Shown here: positions 27,736-37,369 of the stretch, piece after piece | Position numbering within the stretch: position 1 is the stretch's first letter | Layout of the letters: the number at the start of each line of letters is the position of its first letter | From: Silvimonas iriomotensis | Lineage (GTDB): Bacteria > Pseudomonadota > Gammaproteobacteria > Burkholderiales > Chitinibacteraceae | DNA: 64,000 bases | Assembly: GCF_014645535.1 (NCBI RefSeq) | Contig: NZ_BMLX01000003.1 | Coordinates: forward strand, 310,001 to 374,000 | Reading direction: 5' to 3' | Translations under genes and position numbers: made by a program | The notes under the pieces: generated by a model | What the model saw: only the letters and a program-made list of their open reading frames with translations | What the model was told of the DNA's origin: nothing | The model's database searches: none

Positions 27736-28020
27736 TCAGCTCGGGCGGTCACTATGACCAAGCGGCCGGTCTGGCGCGATCAAATCACGAACGCGCTGTT
27801 TTAATTCTTTGGCTTCAGGAAAACGGCCTTCCACTTTACGGTCCCAGATCACCTGATCGCCGCACTGCACGACAAACACGCCACCGGTACCGGGCTGCAA
27901 AGCCACTTCGCCCAGTTCGTCAGCAAAAGTCGACAGCAGTTCCTGCGCCAGCCACGCAGAACGCAGCAGCCAGTTGCATTGCGTGCAGTAAAGAATGCTC
28001 ACGCGGGTCGCGGTTGCCAT
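27736..28020 (-). CDS. SelT/SelW/SelH-type thioredoxin-like protein
   Basis: A 94-residue Rdx-family protein. The redox motif is CTQC at the N-terminal end of the fold (VSILYCTQCNWLLRSAWLAQELL), with Cys in the place where animal SelW has selenocysteine; GTGGVFVV and the tail EAKELKQRVRDL are also typical. It probably acts in thiol redox chemistry in the cytosol; the substrate is unknown. GGAG lies 6 bp before the ATG. It lies 26 bp upstream of the DUF4124 gene and 27 bp after the HAD gene. Confidence 0.9.
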   Translation of the reverse strand: MATATRVSILYCTQCNWLLRSAWLAQELLSTFADELGEVALQPGTGGVFVVQCGDQVIWDRKVEGRFPEAKELKQRVRDLIAPDRPLGHSDRPS

Positions 28021-28047
28021 GGGTTGCTCCGGTCAAGAACGGTTGGA

Positions 28048-28671
28048 TCAGAAAGTCAGGCCCAGTTCACGCAGGGCGGCTTCGGTCTTTGCCGCGCTGA
28101 CATGATGAATGCCATGCCAGCCTAACGCGCGAGCCGCCTGTGCGTTGGCCGCGTTATCGTCAATAAATACCAGTTCGGCCGGTTGCAGGTCGGGCAGGTC
28201 TTTGGCAATGCGGCGGAACATCTCGTGGTAGATGGCGGCATCAGGTTTGACGATCTTGAGCCGGCCGGACACCACGATGTCCTTGAAGCGATGCAAAAAC
28301 GGATAGTGCTCCCAAGCGTAAGGGAAGGTCTCGTCAGACCAGTTGGTCAGGCCGTACAGCGGCACCTGGGCCTGTTCCAGGTCTTCCATCAGCTTGATGC
28401 CTTCAGGCAGGACGCCGGCCAGCGTCTCTGGCCAGCGGCCATAAAAGGCGCGGATGAGTTCGGCGTGATCCGGGTACTGCGCGATGAGTGCCGCTGTGGC
28501 ATCGGCCAGCGTGCGGCCCGCGTCTTGCTGCAGGTTCCAGTCGCCATTGCAGACATGCTGCAAGAACCACTGGCGTTCCGCGGCATCGGGAATCAGCTTG
28601 CTGTAGAGGTACTCCGGGTTCCAGTCAAACAGGACGCCGCCAAAATCGAAAACAACTGCACGCACGCTCAT
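28048..28671 (-). CDS. HAD-IA family phosphatase (YihX-like)
   Basis: A 207-residue haloacid-dehalogenase hydrolase. Motif I is VVFDFGGVLFDWNP, motif II YGLTNWSDETF, the Lys is in KIVKPDAAIYH and motif III is VFIDDNAANAQAA. The FDFGGVL start and TNWS motif match the YihX/sugar-phosphatase subgroup; E. coli YihX acts on alpha-glucose-1-phosphate. Substrate here is not determined. Likely first gene of a short operon with the SelW-like and DUF4124 genes. Confidence 0.9.
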   Translation of the reverse strand: MSVRAVVFDFGGVLFDWNPEYLYSKLIPDAAERQWFLQHVCNGDWNLQQDAGRTLADATAALIAQYPDHAELIRAFYGRWPETLAGVLPEGIKLMEDLEQAQVPLYGLTNWSDETFPYAWEHYPFLHRFKDIVVSGRLKIVKPDAAIYHEMFRRIAKDLPDLQPAELVFIDDNAANAQAARALGWHGIHHVSAAKTEAALRELGLTF

Positions 28672-28760
28672 GGGTCAAAGCCGGGTTATGCGGATGGGAC
28701 CGTTATTGTAGCCAGGATGAGCGTGGTTGCGCAGGGCAAGGGGCGGGCAGGGGCGGCCGG

Positions 28761-30272
28761 TTATCCGTGCTTTGCCGGTAAATCGTTGGCCGGCAGTTCG
28801 GTTTCCAGCACCACGCGGTTCCGGCCGTATTCCTTGGCGTGGTAAAGCGCGTGATCGGCCCGGGTCAGCAGGTCATCCAGGTCGTTGTCGCTGGGGCGCA
28901 GGCGGGCGACGCCCATGCTGGACGTAATGCGCACGTACAAACCGCCATCCAGCGGCACATGCGTGGCAGCGATGGCAATGCGCAGTTTCTCTGCCACTTG
29001 TTCGGCGTCGGCCAGCGAGGTATCAGGCAGGACCACGACGAATTCCTCGCCACCCCAGCGCCCGAAGCTGTCACTGGCGCGCAGGGTCTCGCGGCAGGTA
29101 TTGGCCACGGCGCGCAGCATCAAGTCCCCGACCAGGTGGCCGTGGGTATCGTTGACCATTTTGAAGTGATCCAGATCCAGCAGCAGGATCGACAACGGCG
29201 TGTCCTGGCGGCGGGCCATCAGCACGGCCTGGGCGCAACGGCGTTGCCATTCACGGCGGTTGGGCGCACCGGTCAGCTCGTCGGTGGTGGCCAGTTCTTT
29301 CAGGCGCTCGTTGGCCTGCGCCAGGGCCTCGGTACGGGCGGCGACTTCAGACTCCAGTTGCACGCGGTGACGCTTGATCAGCTCCTGCGCCAGCGCCAGG
29401 TACTGCAGCATGATGGTGGTCGAGAACAGGAACAGCTGCAGGTTGATGAACACCATCAACGAGTCGCCGTGCACGAACGGGCCGATATGAAACACCGTCG
29501 CGGCAGAGATAATCACCGCAGTGGCCAGCATGGCAACCACCATGCCGGGCAGACGAAAGCGCACCGTGGTCGCCAGCAGCACCGGCAACAGCAAGGCCAG
29601 GGCGGGCGGGTAGATCAGCAAGGCGCCCGCCAGAATCAGGCCGATCAGCGCCACCGGCCACAAGTGGCGCAGGGCATTGCAGCGCAGGTCCCAGCGGCCG
29701 CGATCACGCCAGAGCACATAAACCGGGGTGGCCAGCAAGATGCCGGCAATGTTGGATAACACCAGCATCAGGAAATGACGCGCCACGCCGCTCAGGGACG
29801 GGTCTTGCAGCGCGTGGCAGCTCCATTGCAGCAAGGTCATGAACGGGGCGGTGGCCAGCGCCGGCACCGTACATACCCAGAACCAGAACCAGATCAGATC
29901 CTGCGGCTGGCGTAAAAAATTGGCGTGATGGCGGGTTTCATGAATGCGCCAGGCGCGCATGGCCAGCCAGGCCTGCAAGGCATCCAGCGCGGCCGCTGCC
30001 AGCCCCATGCGCCAGGCCATGCCCAGCCCGGTCAGTTGCGCGGTGACCGGGATGGTGACCAGCAAACTGGCCAGCCAGACGCCCAGCAAACCCGGTTGCC
30101 CCAACACCAGCAGCGTCACCACGCCAACCCCGCTGGGCAACCAGATGGCGGCGACGCTTTCGCCCGGCAAGGCACCGGCGCCGACACTTAACCAGCCGCT
30201 CAAAACCTGAATGATCAGCAGGGGCAGGAAGTACCGCAAGCGGGAGCGAAGTGGCGAATGAAATGTAAACAT
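28761..30272 (-). CDS. MASE1-GGDEF diguanylate cyclase
   Basis: A 503-residue membrane protein. Residues about 10-300 contain eight hydrophobic segments with MASE1-type features (AAIWLPSGVGVVTLLVLG, NIAGILLATPVYVLWRD), a coiled linker follows, and a C-terminal GGDEF domain (about 335-490) has the active-site motif GGEEF preceded by DSFGRW and DLDHFKMVNDTHGH. It should make c-di-GMP. No RxxD inhibitory site is seen five residues before GGEEF (RASDSFGRW has RASD close by, so one cannot be ruled out). ATG 30272 is chosen over a TTG 27 bp upstream. Confidence 0.9.
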   Translation of the reverse strand: MFTFHSPLRSRLRYFLPLLIIQVLSGWLSVGAGALPGESVAAIWLPSGVGVVTLLVLGQPGLLGVWLASLLVTIPVTAQLTGLGMAWRMGLAAAALDALQAWLAMRAWRIHETRHHANFLRQPQDLIWFWFWVCTVPALATAPFMTLLQWSCHALQDPSLSGVARHFLMLVLSNIAGILLATPVYVLWRDRGRWDLRCNALRHLWPVALIGLILAGALLIYPPALALLLPVLLATTVRFRLPGMVVAMLATAVIISAATVFHIGPFVHGDSLMVFINLQLFLFSTTIMLQYLALAQELIKRHRVQLESEVAARTEALAQANERLKELATTDELTGAPNRREWQRRCAQAVLMARRQDTPLSILLLDLDHFKMVNDTHGHLVGDLMLRAVANTCRETLRASDSFGRWGGEEFVVVLPDTSLADAEQVAEKLRIAIAATHVPLDGGLYVRITSSMGVARLRPSDNDLDDLLTRADHALYHAKEYGRNRVVLETELPANDLPAKHG

Positions 30273-30362
30273 GCAGAACCGGTGAATGGATAGGGGCAAC
30301 GCACAGCCCAGCGAGGGTACTCTTTCTTGATTGGTAAGGAAATAGCGTGCTGCTATTCGGTT

Positions 30363-30953
30363 TCAATCAGGGTGCTTTACGGCGACTAACTCACCCTTGC
30401 CTACAGCAACAATACTGGTGCTGAAAGCCGGGTCTGATTGTGCGAGTGTGTAAAAATCCGTCATTTCGGCTTTGTGCGATATGAAGTTGTCCACAATCAG
30501 CACACCACCGGGCCGCAACGCGCGCTGCAAGAGCGGCCACCAGTCCAGGTACTGGTGACGGTCAGAATCCAGAAACAACAGATCACAAGAGGCCGGATGC
30601 ACCTCTGCCAGATAACGGCCGGCATCGTCATGAACCAGGTTGATCTGGCCAGACAAGCTGGTGCGGGCGAAATTGGCGCTAGCCATGGCGATCTTGTCTT
30701 CGGCATGCTCCACGGTGGTCACCAGCCCGCCCGTGACATGCGCAGCCTCGGCCAGCCAGAGTGTGGAGTACCCGTTGGATGTGCCGATCTCCAGAATGCG
30801 CCGGGCGTGGGTTGCCAGCACCATCACTGCCAGAAACTCACCGGTATCCCGCGTGATATTGAGCATGCGCCGGCCACGCTCTGTCTGCTGGCTATCGTTG
30901 GACTCGCCAAATTGTTCAAGCTCGGCTTTGAGGGCCGCTAAAGCGTCATGCAT
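30363..30953 (-). CDS. SAM-dependent O-methyltransferase family protein
   Basis: A 196-residue class I methyltransferase of the catechol O-methyltransferase-like group. Motif I is ILEIGTSNGYSTLWLA; later segments LVTTVEHAEDKIAMA, LLFLDSDRHQYLDWW and RPGGVLIVDNFISH match the bacterial O-methyltransferase family 3. The acceptor is unknown. It is monocistronic between the GGDEF gene and glnA, all on the minus strand. Confidence 0.88.
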   Translation of the reverse strand: MHDALAALKAELEQFGESNDSQQTERGRRMLNITRDTGEFLAVMVLATHARRILEIGTSNGYSTLWLAEAAHVTGGLVTTVEHAEDKIAMASANFARTSLSGQINLVHDDAGRYLAEVHPASCDLLFLDSDRHQYLDWWPLLQRALRPGGVLIVDNFISHKAEMTDFYTLAQSDPAFSTSIVAVGKGELVAVKHPD

Positions 30954-31104
30954 GGATCATGGACCTTGCTGATCAGGACGGGCGTGTCATGGTTGTGATG
31001 CGGCGCAACAATTTCAGTCAACACCACAAAGAGCAAGGACTCAAGCACAAGGTGCCTGATGGGCCGACTTGCGTGAGGCTATGGTGGACCAGCGTCAGAG
31101 TACA

Positions 31105-31148
31105 TAAAACAAAACCCGCCCGGCCGTGAGGCCTGAGCGGGTTTTTTT
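31105..31148. terminator. Terminator of glnA
   Basis: AACCCGC and GCGGGTT enclose an inner CCGGCC/GGCC stem, with A- and T-rich flanks on both sides. On the minus strand the hairpin is followed by TTGTTTTATG, 33-75 bp after the glnA stop. Confidence 0.85.
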
Positions 31149-31180
31149 GCAATGACAGCCTGCCGGAGCAGGCGGGGTCA

Positions 31181-32590
31181 TTACAGGGAGTAGTACATGT
31201 CGAACTCGACCGGGTGAGTCCACATGCGGATCTTGTTCACATCGTTCTGCTTGAGTTCGATGTAGGAGTCGATCCACTCATCAGTGAACACGCCGCCACG
31301 GGTCAGGAACTCGCGATCCTTGTCCAGTGCGTCCAGGGCTTCGTCCAGGGATGCGCACACAGTCGGGATCAGCTTGTCTTCTTCCGGCGGCAGATCGTAC
31401 AGGTTCTTGTCTGCCGGATCGCCCGGGTGGATCTTGTTCTGGATACCGTCCAGACCGGCCATCATCAGTGCAGCGAAGCACAGGTACGGGTTGGCCAGCG
31501 GATCCGGGAAACGGGTTTCGATACGGCGAGCCTTGTCGGACGCAACGTGCGGAATGCGGATCGAGGCGGAACGGTTCTTGGCGGAGTAAGCCAGTTTCAC
31601 CGGTGCTTCGAAGTGCGGAACCAGACGCTTGTACGAGTTGGTACCCGGGTTGGTAATGGCGTTCAGGGCGCGAGCGTGCTTGATGATACCGCCGATGTAG
31701 AACAGGGCAGTTTCAGACAGGCCAGCGTAGCCGTTACCTGCAAACAGGTTCTTGCCGTCTTTCCAGATGGACTGGTGAACGTGCATGCCGGAACCGTTGT
31801 CGCCAACGATCGGCTTGGGCATGAAGGTGGCGGTCTTGCCGTATTGGTTGGATACGTTGTGAACCACGTACTTCAGGATCTGGGTCCAGTCAGCGCGTTG
31901 GGTCAGGGTGCTGAACTTGGTACCGATTTCGTTCTGGCCAGCGTTCGCCACTTCGTGGTGGAACACTTCAACCGGCACGCCCAGTTCTTCAAGCACCAGC
32001 ACCATGGAGGCGCGGATGTCTTGATGGCTGTCGACCGGAGGAACCGGGAAGTAGCCGCCCTTCAGACGCGGACGGTGACCCAGGTTGCCGCCTTCGAATT
32101 CCTGGCCAGTCGCCCATGCACCTTCTTCGGAACCGATCTTGACGAAGGAACCGGACAGGTCAGCGTTCCAGCGGACGTTGTCGAAAATGAAGAATTCAGG
32201 TTCCGGACCGAAGTAAGCCGTGTCACCAATGCCCGATGCCTTCAGGTAGGCTTCAGCGCGCTTGGCCAGCGAACGCGGGTCGCGGTCATAGCCCTTGCCC
32301 GTTGCCGGCTCGATCACGTCACATGTCATGAACACGGTCGGTTCGTCGAAGAACGGGTCGATGTTGGCAGTGGATGCGTCCGGCATCAGCAGCATGTCGG
32401 AAGCCTGGATACCCTTCCAGCCAGTGATGGAGGAACCGTCGAAAGCGTGGCCGTGTTCGAACCATTCTTCGTCAACGACGTGGGACGGCACGGTCACGTG
32501 CTGTTCTTTACCAATAGTGTCGGTGAAACGCAGGTCAACGAACTTGATGTCGTTTTCCTTGATCAACTTGAGTACGTCGGCTACCGCCAT
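31181..32590 (-). CDS. glnA: Glutamine synthetase type I
   Basis: A 469-residue dodecameric enzyme that makes glutamine from glutamate and ammonia. The beta-grasp start ([19 protein letters not shown]), the Mg-site segments ([25 protein letters not shown]) and the C-terminal NLYDLPPEE with the adenylylatable Tyr are all present, so it is the GlnE-regulated GSI-beta form. GGAG lies 8 bp before ATG 32590; an open upstream frame is rejected. A sigma-54 promoter and NtrC sites upstream show nitrogen control. Confidence 0.98.
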   Translation of the reverse strand: MAVADVLKLIKENDIKFVDLRFTDTIGKEQHVTVPSHVVDEEWFEHGHAFDGSSITGWKGIQASDMLLMPDASTANIDPFFDEPTVFMTCDVIEPATGKGYDRDPRSLAKRAEAYLKASGIGDTAYFGPEPEFFIFDNVRWNADLSGSFVKIGSEEGAWATGQEFEGGNLGHRPRLKGGYFPVPPVDSHQDIRASMVLVLEELGVPVEVFHHEVANAGQNEIGTKFSTLTQRADWTQILKYVVHNVSNQYGKTATFMPKPIVGDNGSGMHVHQSIWKDGKNLFAGNGYAGLSETALFYIGGIIKHARALNAITNPGTNSYKRLVPHFEAPVKLAYSAKNRSASIRIPHVASDKARRIETRFPDPLANPYLCFAALMMAGLDGIQNKIHPGDPADKNLYDLPPEEDKLIPTVCASLDEALDALDKDREFLTRGGVFTDEWIDSYIELKQNDVNKIRMWTHPVEFDMYYSL

Positions 32591-32691
32591 CTGAGCTCTC
32601 CTTGGTGCAAGAGATAGTTTGAATGAGTGTTGTCTCGGGCCTGCCGGTTCAGCGTACTGAACCTTGCCGGCTCGGGTCGGAACGTAATGAA

Positions 32692-32706
32692 GCAGAAACT
32701 GTGCCA
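32692..32706 (-). promoter_or_regulatory. Sigma-54 promoter of glnA
   Basis: On the minus strand TGGCACAGTTTCTGC has GG and GC 10 bp apart and one mismatch to TGGCAC-N5-TTGC. Transcription would start about 90 bp before the ATG. Confidence 0.78.
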
Positions 32707-32788
32707 GGCTACTTACCCTGCCCGGAGTCATTGTGCCACAACAATCAGCCGTATTGCGGGTTTTACCTATACAACCCGATATGGTGCA

Positions 32789-32818
32789 TGCACCGTATTG
32801 ATGCACCAATAATGTGCA
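32789..32818 (-). promoter_or_regulatory. Two overlapping NtrC-binding sites upstream of glnA
   Basis: TGCACCAATAATGTGCA (32802-32818) is a perfect TGCAC-N7-GTGCA dyad. TGCACCGTATTGATGCA (32789-32805) overlaps it by 4 bp and has one mismatch in its second arm. They lie about 85-110 bp upstream of the sigma-54 promoter. The remainder of the 371-bp gap 32591-32961 must also contain the rhodanese promoter. Confidence 0.82.
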
Positions 32819-32961
32819 TTATTTTGGGGCAAAACAGTGCGACGCGTGCACCGCTTTATGAATTGTTCATGACGCAAAGAGAAGGGCTAGAATTGCATGA
32901 CAAGGCCGCCAGACGGCCTGATCGCTGATTCTTGTCGACTGAAATGCAAAGGAATGCCGTC

Positions 32962-33414
32962 ATGAGCACCGTGAGCAATATCCTCGAAAAAGCCCGCCAG
33001 CGCGCAAACGAATCAGCCCTGGCGTATTCCGGGGCAGTCACACCCGACGAGGCGTGGGCGCTGCTCAAAGGGGTGCAGGGCGCAAAGATTGTTGATGTCC
33101 GCACGCATGCCGAGTGGCAGTTTGTCGGCACCGTGCCCGATGCGCTGCTGATTGAATGGAAACGTTATCCGGATATGGCGCTGAACCCGGAATTCCTCAC
33201 GCAACTGAAAGCCCAGGTAGACCCGCAGAACGTGGTGCTGTTTCTGTGCCGTTCCGGTGCACGCTCGCATGATGCCGCCGCGCTGGCCGCCAGACATGGC
33301 TATACCGAGGCCTACAACATCCTGGAAGGCTTTGAAGGCGACAAGGATGAGCAGCAGCATCGGGGCCAGAAAAACGGCTGGAAAGGCCACAAGTTGCCCT
33401 GGACGCAAGGCTGA
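32962..33414 (+). CDS. Rhodanese-like sulfurtransferase
   Basis: A 150-residue single-domain rhodanese (about 30-140). It has KIVDVRTHAEWQFVG, the active-site loop CRSGARSHDAA with the catalytic Cys, and AYNILEGFEGDKDE. Such proteins carry sulfane sulfur in the cytosol. AGGA lies 9 bp before ATG 32962; a TTG 30 bp upstream is a weaker start. Divergent from glnA and followed by its own terminator. Confidence 0.92.
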   Translation: MSTVSNILEKARQRANESALAYSGAVTPDEAWALLKGVQGAKIVDVRTHAEWQFVGTVPDALLIEWKRYPDMALNPEFLTQLKAQVDPQNVVLFLCRSGARSHDAAALAARHGYTEAYNILEGFEGDKDEQQHRGQKNGWKGHKLPWTQG

Positions 33415-33443
33415 TCCTGTAGCGGGATGTGCGGTGTAAGGGC

Positions 33444-33476
33444 AAAGGCGTGCGGTGAACACCGGCACGCCTTTTT
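33444..33476. terminator. Terminator between rhodanese and quinone reductase genes
   Basis: AAAGGCGTGC and GCACGCCTTT enclose an inner GGT/ACC pairing and are followed by more T. It separates two convergent genes. Confidence 0.85.
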
Positions 33477-33488
33477 GCTGGCCTTGCC

Positions 33489-34277
33489 TCAGGCAGCTGG
33501 GGTGACGTGCAAGGCAAAGCCCTGGGTGCCGCCGGCTTCAAGATCAGGCTTCAGTTCCAGTGTCGGGATCACATAGTCGCCGCCGTTCTGGCGCCGGAAC
33601 GCAATCGGCGGCGTGGTTTCCAGGGTGCGCATGCGCTCGCGCAGGGCCTGTGCGGTCTGGTTAAAGCGCGCCTCGTCAAACCGGTCGACCCGGTAACTCA
33701 CAAACGGCGGCAGCACGGTGTATCCCGGGTAAAACAGGATGCCGTGGTTAATCGGGAACAAGAGGTCATCAATCGGCCCGTTGACGCCGCGTTCGCCATA
33801 ATGCTCGGCCCAGCCGCCCGCCGTAACGATCAGCATGGCGCGTTTGCCGGCCATGGTGCCTTCGCCAAAACGGTTACCCCAGTAGCGGTCGCTATGTTCG
33901 CCCACGCCATAGGCAAAGCCATAGGCATAGACGCGATCAACCCAGCCCTTCAGGATGGCCGGCATGGTGTACCACCACAGCGGAAACTGCAGGATCAGCG
34001 TATCGGCCCAGCGCAGTTTGTCCTGCTCTGCCTTGACGTCTGCGGTGAGCGAGTCCTGGGTAAATGCCTCATGCGAGGCGGCCGCGACCTTGAGCCGGCT
34101 TTGCGCGGCCAGTGCGGGAAAATCAGCATGATCGACCGCGGCTTTCCAGCCCATGGCGTACAAGTCAGATACCTGGACTTCGTGGCCGGCTTCTTGCAGC
34201 GCGGCAACGGCCACATCACGCAAGGCTGCGTTCAGTGACCCGGGTTCCGGGTGGGCAAAAACAATCAATACTTTCAT
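33489..34277 (-). CDS. NAD(P)H quinone oxidoreductase (flavodoxin fold)
   Basis: A 262-residue NQO1/MdaB-type flavoprotein. FAHPEPGSLNAAL is the FMN/FAD phosphate loop; LILQFPLWWYTMPAILKGWVDRV and YAYGFAYG form the flavin and quinone site. It probably reduces quinones by two electrons. It is divergent from a LysR regulator with a 93-bp gap, the usual arrangement for a regulator and its target, so control by that regulator is likely. Confidence 0.9.
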   Translation of the reverse strand: MKVLIVFAHPEPGSLNAALRDVAVAALQEAGHEVQVSDLYAMGWKAAVDHADFPALAAQSRLKVAAASHEAFTQDSLTADVKAEQDKLRWADTLILQFPLWWYTMPAILKGWVDRVYAYGFAYGVGEHSDRYWGNRFGEGTMAGKRAMLIVTAGGWAEHYGERGVNGPIDDLLFPINHGILFYPGYTVLPPFVSYRVDRFDEARFNQTAQALRERMRTLETTPPIAFRRQNGGDYVIPTLELKPDLEAGGTQGFALHVTPAA

Positions 34278-34370
34278 GGTGTTGGCTCCAGCTGAGTGAA
34301 TTGACCACCATGTTAGGGCGTGCCAGACTTATCCGGAATACGCATTGAATGCATAATATTTTGCCGAAAA

Positions 34371-35327
34371 ATGGATAAATCAAACCCCGGTCAAGCCCGG
34401 CCCGATATCACACTGGAGCGCATGCGCACGTTTGTTCGCGTGGCCGAACGCGGCAATTTGTCGGCGGTAGCGCGGGAGCTGCGTGTCGGGCAATCCACCG
34501 TGACCCGGCATTTGCACGATCTGGAAGCCGCCATTGGCTTGCCGCTGTTGAGCCGCACCACGCGCAGCGTCACGCTGACTGATGAAGGGCGCCGCTATTA
34601 CCAGCACTGCACGCAGATTTTGCGGCTGGTGGATCAGGCCAGCGATGAAATGCGCGATGTCCGCGGGGCGCCGGAAGGGCTGATCCGCCTGTCCTCTACG
34701 GCGGCGCTGGGCGTGCTGCATGTCAGCCGGTTGATTTTTGCCTTCCAGGACCTGTATCCCGGTATTCATATTGATCTGAGCCTGACCGACGAGCGCGTAG
34801 ACCTGGTCGAAGAGGGCGTCGATCTGGCGGTGCGGCTGGGCACGCTGACCGACAGCAATCTGAAACTGCGGACCGTGGGCGTCAGCCAGCGCAAACTGAT
34901 GGCCGCGCCCGCCTGGCTGGCCGCGCACGGCGAGCCACACACCCCGGCCGACCTCGTCGGGCAAGAAGGCATCCGCATGATGAACATCAGCGGCAGCGAC
35001 ATGCTGCTGCTGACCGGGCCGGATGGCGTTCACCACAACGTGCCCGGTAGCGGCCGCTTGCGGGTGGATCACGGCCTGGCGGCACGCGCAGCGCTGGCTG
35101 CGGGCCGCGGCATGGCGCCCACGCATGTCTGGCTGGTGGACGATCTGCTGGCGGCCGGTCAGGTGCAGATCATCCTGCCGGATTACCACCTGCCACCCAT
35201 GCCGCTCAACTTGTTGATTGTGCCTGAACGCGCCGGGCTGACCCGGGTGCGGCTGCTGGTGGATTACCTGGCGCAGGAACTGGCCGGCCTGCCCGGCGTG
35301 GTGCCGGCGCGATCACTTGCGGCTTGA
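34371..35327 (+). CDS. LysR-type transcriptional regulator
   Basis: A 318-residue regulator with an N-terminal winged helix-turn-helix (about 12-70; [35 protein letters not shown]) and a periplasmic-binding-protein-like effector domain. It belongs to the CrgA/AaeR-like group by the [13 protein letters not shown] segment. ATG 34371 is preferred; the frame is open 51 bp further up. The gap to the divergent quinone reductase gene contains ATACGCATTGAATGCATAAT, with T-N11-A-like symmetry, as a candidate operator. Confidence 0.92.
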   Translation: MDKSNPGQARPDITLERMRTFVRVAERGNLSAVARELRVGQSTVTRHLHDLEAAIGLPLLSRTTRSVTLTDEGRRYYQHCTQILRLVDQASDEMRDVRGAPEGLIRLSSTAALGVLHVSRLIFAFQDLYPGIHIDLSLTDERVDLVEEGVDLAVRLGTLTDSNLKLRTVGVSQRKLMAAPAWLAAHGEPHTPADLVGQEGIRMMNISGSDMLLLTGPDGVHHNVPGSGRLRVDHGLAARAALAAGRGMAPTHVWLVDDLLAAGQVQIILPDYHLPPMPLNLLIVPERAGLTRVRLLVDYLAQELAGLPGVVPARSLAA

Positions 35328-35386
35328 CCGGCTTTGCCGGGCGCACCACACTTGGTTTCCCCTTGTTCACCCCTGTTTTGCACACC

Positions 35387-36211
35387 ATGCGCTACGTCGT
35401 CATCGGCAACCCGATTGCCCACAGCAAGTCTCCGCAAATCCACGCCGCGTTTGCCGCGCAATGTGCGCTGGCTGATTTCAGCTATGAGCGGCTGCTGGCC
35501 CCGCTGGAAGACTTTGCCGGCACAGTGCGCCGCTTTGTGGCCGACGGTGGCAAGGGCTGCAATGTCACCGTGCCGTTCAAAGAGACTGCGTTTGCACTGG
35601 CCGACCAGCTGACCGACCGGGCCGCCGTGGCCGGTGCCGTCAACACGCTCAAACTGCAAGACGATGGCAGCCTGCTGGGTGACAACACCGATGGCGCGGG
35701 CCTGGTGACCGATGTCCTGCGGCACACCACGCTGACCGGCAAGCGCGTGCTGGTGCTGGGAGCAGGTGGCGCCGCGCGCGGCGTGTTGTTGCCGCTGGCC
35801 AGTGCGCAGCCGGCCTCTATCGTGGTGGCGAACCGCAGTGCCGCCAAAGCGGTCGATCTGGCCGCACTATTGCAAGCGCATGCCAGCGGTGTCGCGCTGA
35901 CGGGGTGTGGGTTTGATGGCATCCAGGGCGAGTTTGATGTGGTGATCAACGCTACCTCCGCCAGCCTGGGCGGTGAGCGCGTACCGCTGCCAGCGGGCGT
36001 TTTCGCCACCGGCGCATTGGCCTACGACATGATGTATGGCAAGGATGAAACCGCCTTTCTGGCGCAAGCGCGTGAGGCTGGCGTGGCGCAGCGGATTGAC
36101 GGCCTGGGCATGCTGGTTGGTCAGGCGGCAGAGGCGTTTCGCCTGTGGACCGGCCGCGCGCCGGATGTCGAACCCGTGCTGGCCATGATGCGCGCCGGGC
36201 TGGCCGGCTAA
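35387..36211 (+). CDS. aroE: Shikimate dehydrogenase (NADP+)
   Basis: A 274-residue enzyme that reduces 3-dehydroshikimate in the aromatic amino-acid pathway. Substrate motifs are [12 protein letters not shown] and CNVTVPFKE with the catalytic Lys; NADP binding is [13 protein letters not shown] with NRS following; [13 protein letters not shown] closes the fold. ATG 35387 gives the conserved start [13 protein letters not shown]. It is followed by mtgA, an order shared with other betaproteobacteria. Confidence 0.96.
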   Translation: MRYVVIGNPIAHSKSPQIHAAFAAQCALADFSYERLLAPLEDFAGTVRRFVADGGKGCNVTVPFKETAFALADQLTDRAAVAGAVNTLKLQDDGSLLGDNTDGAGLVTDVLRHTTLTGKRVLVLGAGGAARGVLLPLASAQPASIVVANRSAAKAVDLAALLQAHASGVALTGCGFDGIQGEFDVVINATSASLGGERVPLPAGVFATGALAYDMMYGKDETAFLAQAREAGVAQRIDGLGMLVGQAAEAFRLWTGRAPDVEPVLAMMRAGLAG

Positions 36212-36367
36212 GCGCACGCCGGCGGGCGCTGCGGTGTGGCGGCGACACCTTTCCTGACAAAATCGCCATTGCCGGCTTGTAAGCAAGGCGCCTAAAATCG
36301 CGGCAATCGTGTTGACCGTCCCTGCGGCGGTCTCTGTCTGTCTACCGGGCGCTTGCCGCAACCCATT

Positions 36368-37069
36368 GTGAAAAAACATTCTTTTGGCTGGTGGTTTGGC
36401 CGCATTGTGCTGGCCATCCTCTTGTTGTTCCTGGTGTGGAATCTGTGGATTTTCGGGCATGTCTGGTGGTGGAAAGACCATAACCCGGACGACACCGCCT
36501 TTATGGAAGAAGGCCTGGCGCGGCTGCAACAGACCGACCCGCAGGCCGAGTTGCGGCACAAATGGGTGCCGTACAGCCAGATTTCGCCCAACCTCAAACG
36601 CGCGCTGGTGGCGTCCGAAGACGCCAAATTCCTGGATCACGACGGTTTTGACTGGGAAGGCATCCAGGCGGCGTGGGAAAAGAACCTGAAAAAGGGGCGC
36701 ATTGTCGCGGGCGGTTCGACCATCAGCCAGCAACTGGCCAAGAACCTGTTTCTATCCAGCCGCCGTACGCCATGGCGCAAGCTGGAAGAAGCCATCATCA
36801 CTGTCATGCTGGAACAGATGCTTGATAAACGCCGCATCTTCGAGATCTATCTGAACGTGATCGAATGGGGTAATGGCATTTACGGGGCCGAGGCGGCATC
36901 GCGCTATTACTTCCGCACGGGCGCCGCCAATCTGGGCGTGGGGCAAGCGGCCAAGCTGGCGGCCATGGTGCCTGATCCACGCTATTACGATACTCACCGC
37001 AATGATCGCCGCTTGCTGCGCAAGACCAGCATCATTGCGCGCCGCATGCCTTACGCGGATATCCCCTGA
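36368..37069 (+). CDS. mtgA: Monofunctional peptidoglycan glycosyltransferase
   Basis: A 233-residue GT51 enzyme that polymerises lipid II without a transpeptidase domain. One N-terminal transmembrane helix (GRIVLAILLLFLVWNLWIF) is followed by the family motifs VASEDAKFLDHDGFDW (catalytic Glu), GGSTISQQLAKNLFL and KLEEAIITVMLEQ, RRIFEIYLNVIEWG. No ATG is available; GTG 36368 (MKKHSFGWW) is preferred, TTG 36353 is possible. No good ribosome-binding site is seen. Confidence 0.92.
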   Translation: MKKHSFGWWFGRIVLAILLLFLVWNLWIFGHVWWWKDHNPDDTAFMEEGLARLQQTDPQAELRHKWVPYSQISPNLKRALVASEDAKFLDHDGFDWEGIQAAWEKNLKKGRIVAGGSTISQQLAKNLFLSSRRTPWRKLEEAIITVMLEQMLDKRRIFEIYLNVIEWGNGIYGAEAASRYYFRTGAANLGVGQAAKLAAMVPDPRYYDTHRNDRRLLRKTSIIARRMPYADIP

Positions 37070-37100
37070 TCAGAAACACCTGTTTAATACGCCAGGCCAG

Positions 37101-37137
37101 ACGGGCAGCCGCTTTGCAGTGGCTGCCCGTTTTGTTT
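37101..37137 (+). terminator. Terminator after mtgA
   Basis: ACGGGCAGCC-N10-GGCTGCCCGT followed by TTTGTTT. Confidence 0.9.
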
Positions 37138-37369
37138 GCGGCGCTGGCTGAAATGTGACGGTTCCATGAAAACTGCCGCTGGGCTGCTTGCACACTTTCT
37201 GTGACAGTAAAACAACGCCCACCGACAGCCTGGCTGGATTTGATTGGCCAGGCCGGGGTGAACCCCTAGAATGCGTGGCTGCCAAAAACCAAAACCCGCC
37301 CGTAACCCCAGGCAAGCCAGACTGGCCGGCCTTGCCGGATGCCGATGGCCTGCAACACTGGAGCGGCCC

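Noticed and set aside
27736-28020. Selenoprotein with in-frame UGA
   Set aside because: The redox motif is encoded as Cys-x-x-Cys and the frame has no internal stop, so it is the cysteine form.
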